NCBI GenBank assembly: GCA_964017155.1
Contig: OZ024867.1
Span: forward strand, 26,063,226-26,127,225
Direction of reading: 5' to 3'
DNA: 64,000 bases
Source: Oasisia sp. SBJ-2009
Lineage: Eukaryota; Annelida; Polychaeta; Sabellida; Siboglinidae
This document shows, piece by piece, positions 63,850 through 64,000 of the stretch. The notes under the pieces are model-generated. The model made no database searches, was not told the origin of the DNA, and saw only the letters and a program-made list of their open reading frames with translations. The translations under genes and the position numbers were made by a program. Position 1 is the first letter of the stretch. The number at the start of each line of letters is the position of its first letter.

Positions 63850-64000
63850 AGAGATGGAGTGAGTACAATACAAATGTACTCGAGTACGAGTACTCTGTAA
63901 ACAAATGTATTCGAGTACGAGTACGATTACTTTAGAATGTACTCGAGTACGATTACTTTAGAATGTAATCATGATTACTGGTACTTTCACGATTCCTTTA
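63850..64000 (+). mobile_element. hAT-like terminal repeat at the window edge
   Basis: CAGAGATGGAGTGAGTACAA is followed by repeated GTACTCGAGTACGAGTACTC and CGAGTACGATTACTTTAGAA blocks and continues off the window. A CAGAGRTGG start with tandem self-complementary ACTCGAGTA subrepeats is typical of hAT non-autonomous ends. Confidence 0.55.

Overview
The window is nuclear DNA from an animal, most likely a marine invertebrate (a mollusc or a lancelet would fit; low confidence). The evidence is AT-rich, repeat-dense sequence, GT-AG style exon borders, CR1/L2-type LINEs, PIF/Harbinger, pogo, Kolobok/Mutator-like, Ty3-like and Penelope-like remains, and exons of an insulin-receptor-type kinase. No rRNA, intact tRNA, CRISPR array or bacterial operon was seen. 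Almost every coding segment belongs to a mobile element or is a broken gene fragment. The calls rest on reading translations by eye and on remembered family motifs; no search was run.

Layout. 1-5 kb: microsatellites and sequence without a recognisable gene. 5.1-8 kb: a ZNF862/hAT-like fragment that reads straight into a 2.3 kb, 21-bp minisatellite. 8-9.2 kb: two orphan candidate exons. 9.6-11.5 kb: a composite 20/24-bp minisatellite. 12-14 kb: a very long imperfect palindrome centred near 13,026. 15-15.5 kb: a Penelope-type GIY-YIG nuclease fragment between inverted repeats, with a (TA)n expansion inside its reading frame. 15.8-16.7 kb: MITE and hAT-like ends. 16.7-19.8 kb: a 61-bp minisatellite split by a 1.5 kb retroelement-like insertion and ending on the first of three decayed insulin-receptor-like kinase exons (19.8, 20.5 and 23.2 kb). 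23.6-25.2 kb: a convergent two-gene PIF/Harbinger relic.

25.7-36 kb holds the most notable structure: three head-to-tail copies of one unit. Each unit carries a large DDE transposase of the Kolobok/Mutator-like type on the minus strand and, convergent to it, a 132-codon I-PpoI-like His-Me-finger (HNH-type) endonuclease. The nuclease is intact in both copies present. The transposase carries the same in-frame TGA in both full copies, two codons before its putative catalytic Glu.

37-55.8 kb: a mosaic of duplicated blocks. These include a pogo transposase C-terminus, ZNF862-like fragments, two Ty3-like RT relics, gag-like fragments, and two copies of a multi-pass membrane-protein exon interrupted by a 20-bp minisatellite that looks grown from the exon itself. 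51.7-61 kb: pieces of a Myb/SANT-like (NAIF1/Harbinger-associated) gene, with an L2/CR1 3' tail and a nearly intact two-ORF LINE (56.4-60.7 kb) in its putative introns. 61-64 kb: little recognisable until a hAT-like terminal repeat at the right edge.

A recurring theme is tandem repeats arising in or at coding exons: the 20-bp array in the membrane exon, the 61-bp array at the kinase exon acceptor, the Ile-Tyr expansion in the GIY-YIG domain, and the 21-bp array continuing the ZNF862-like frame.
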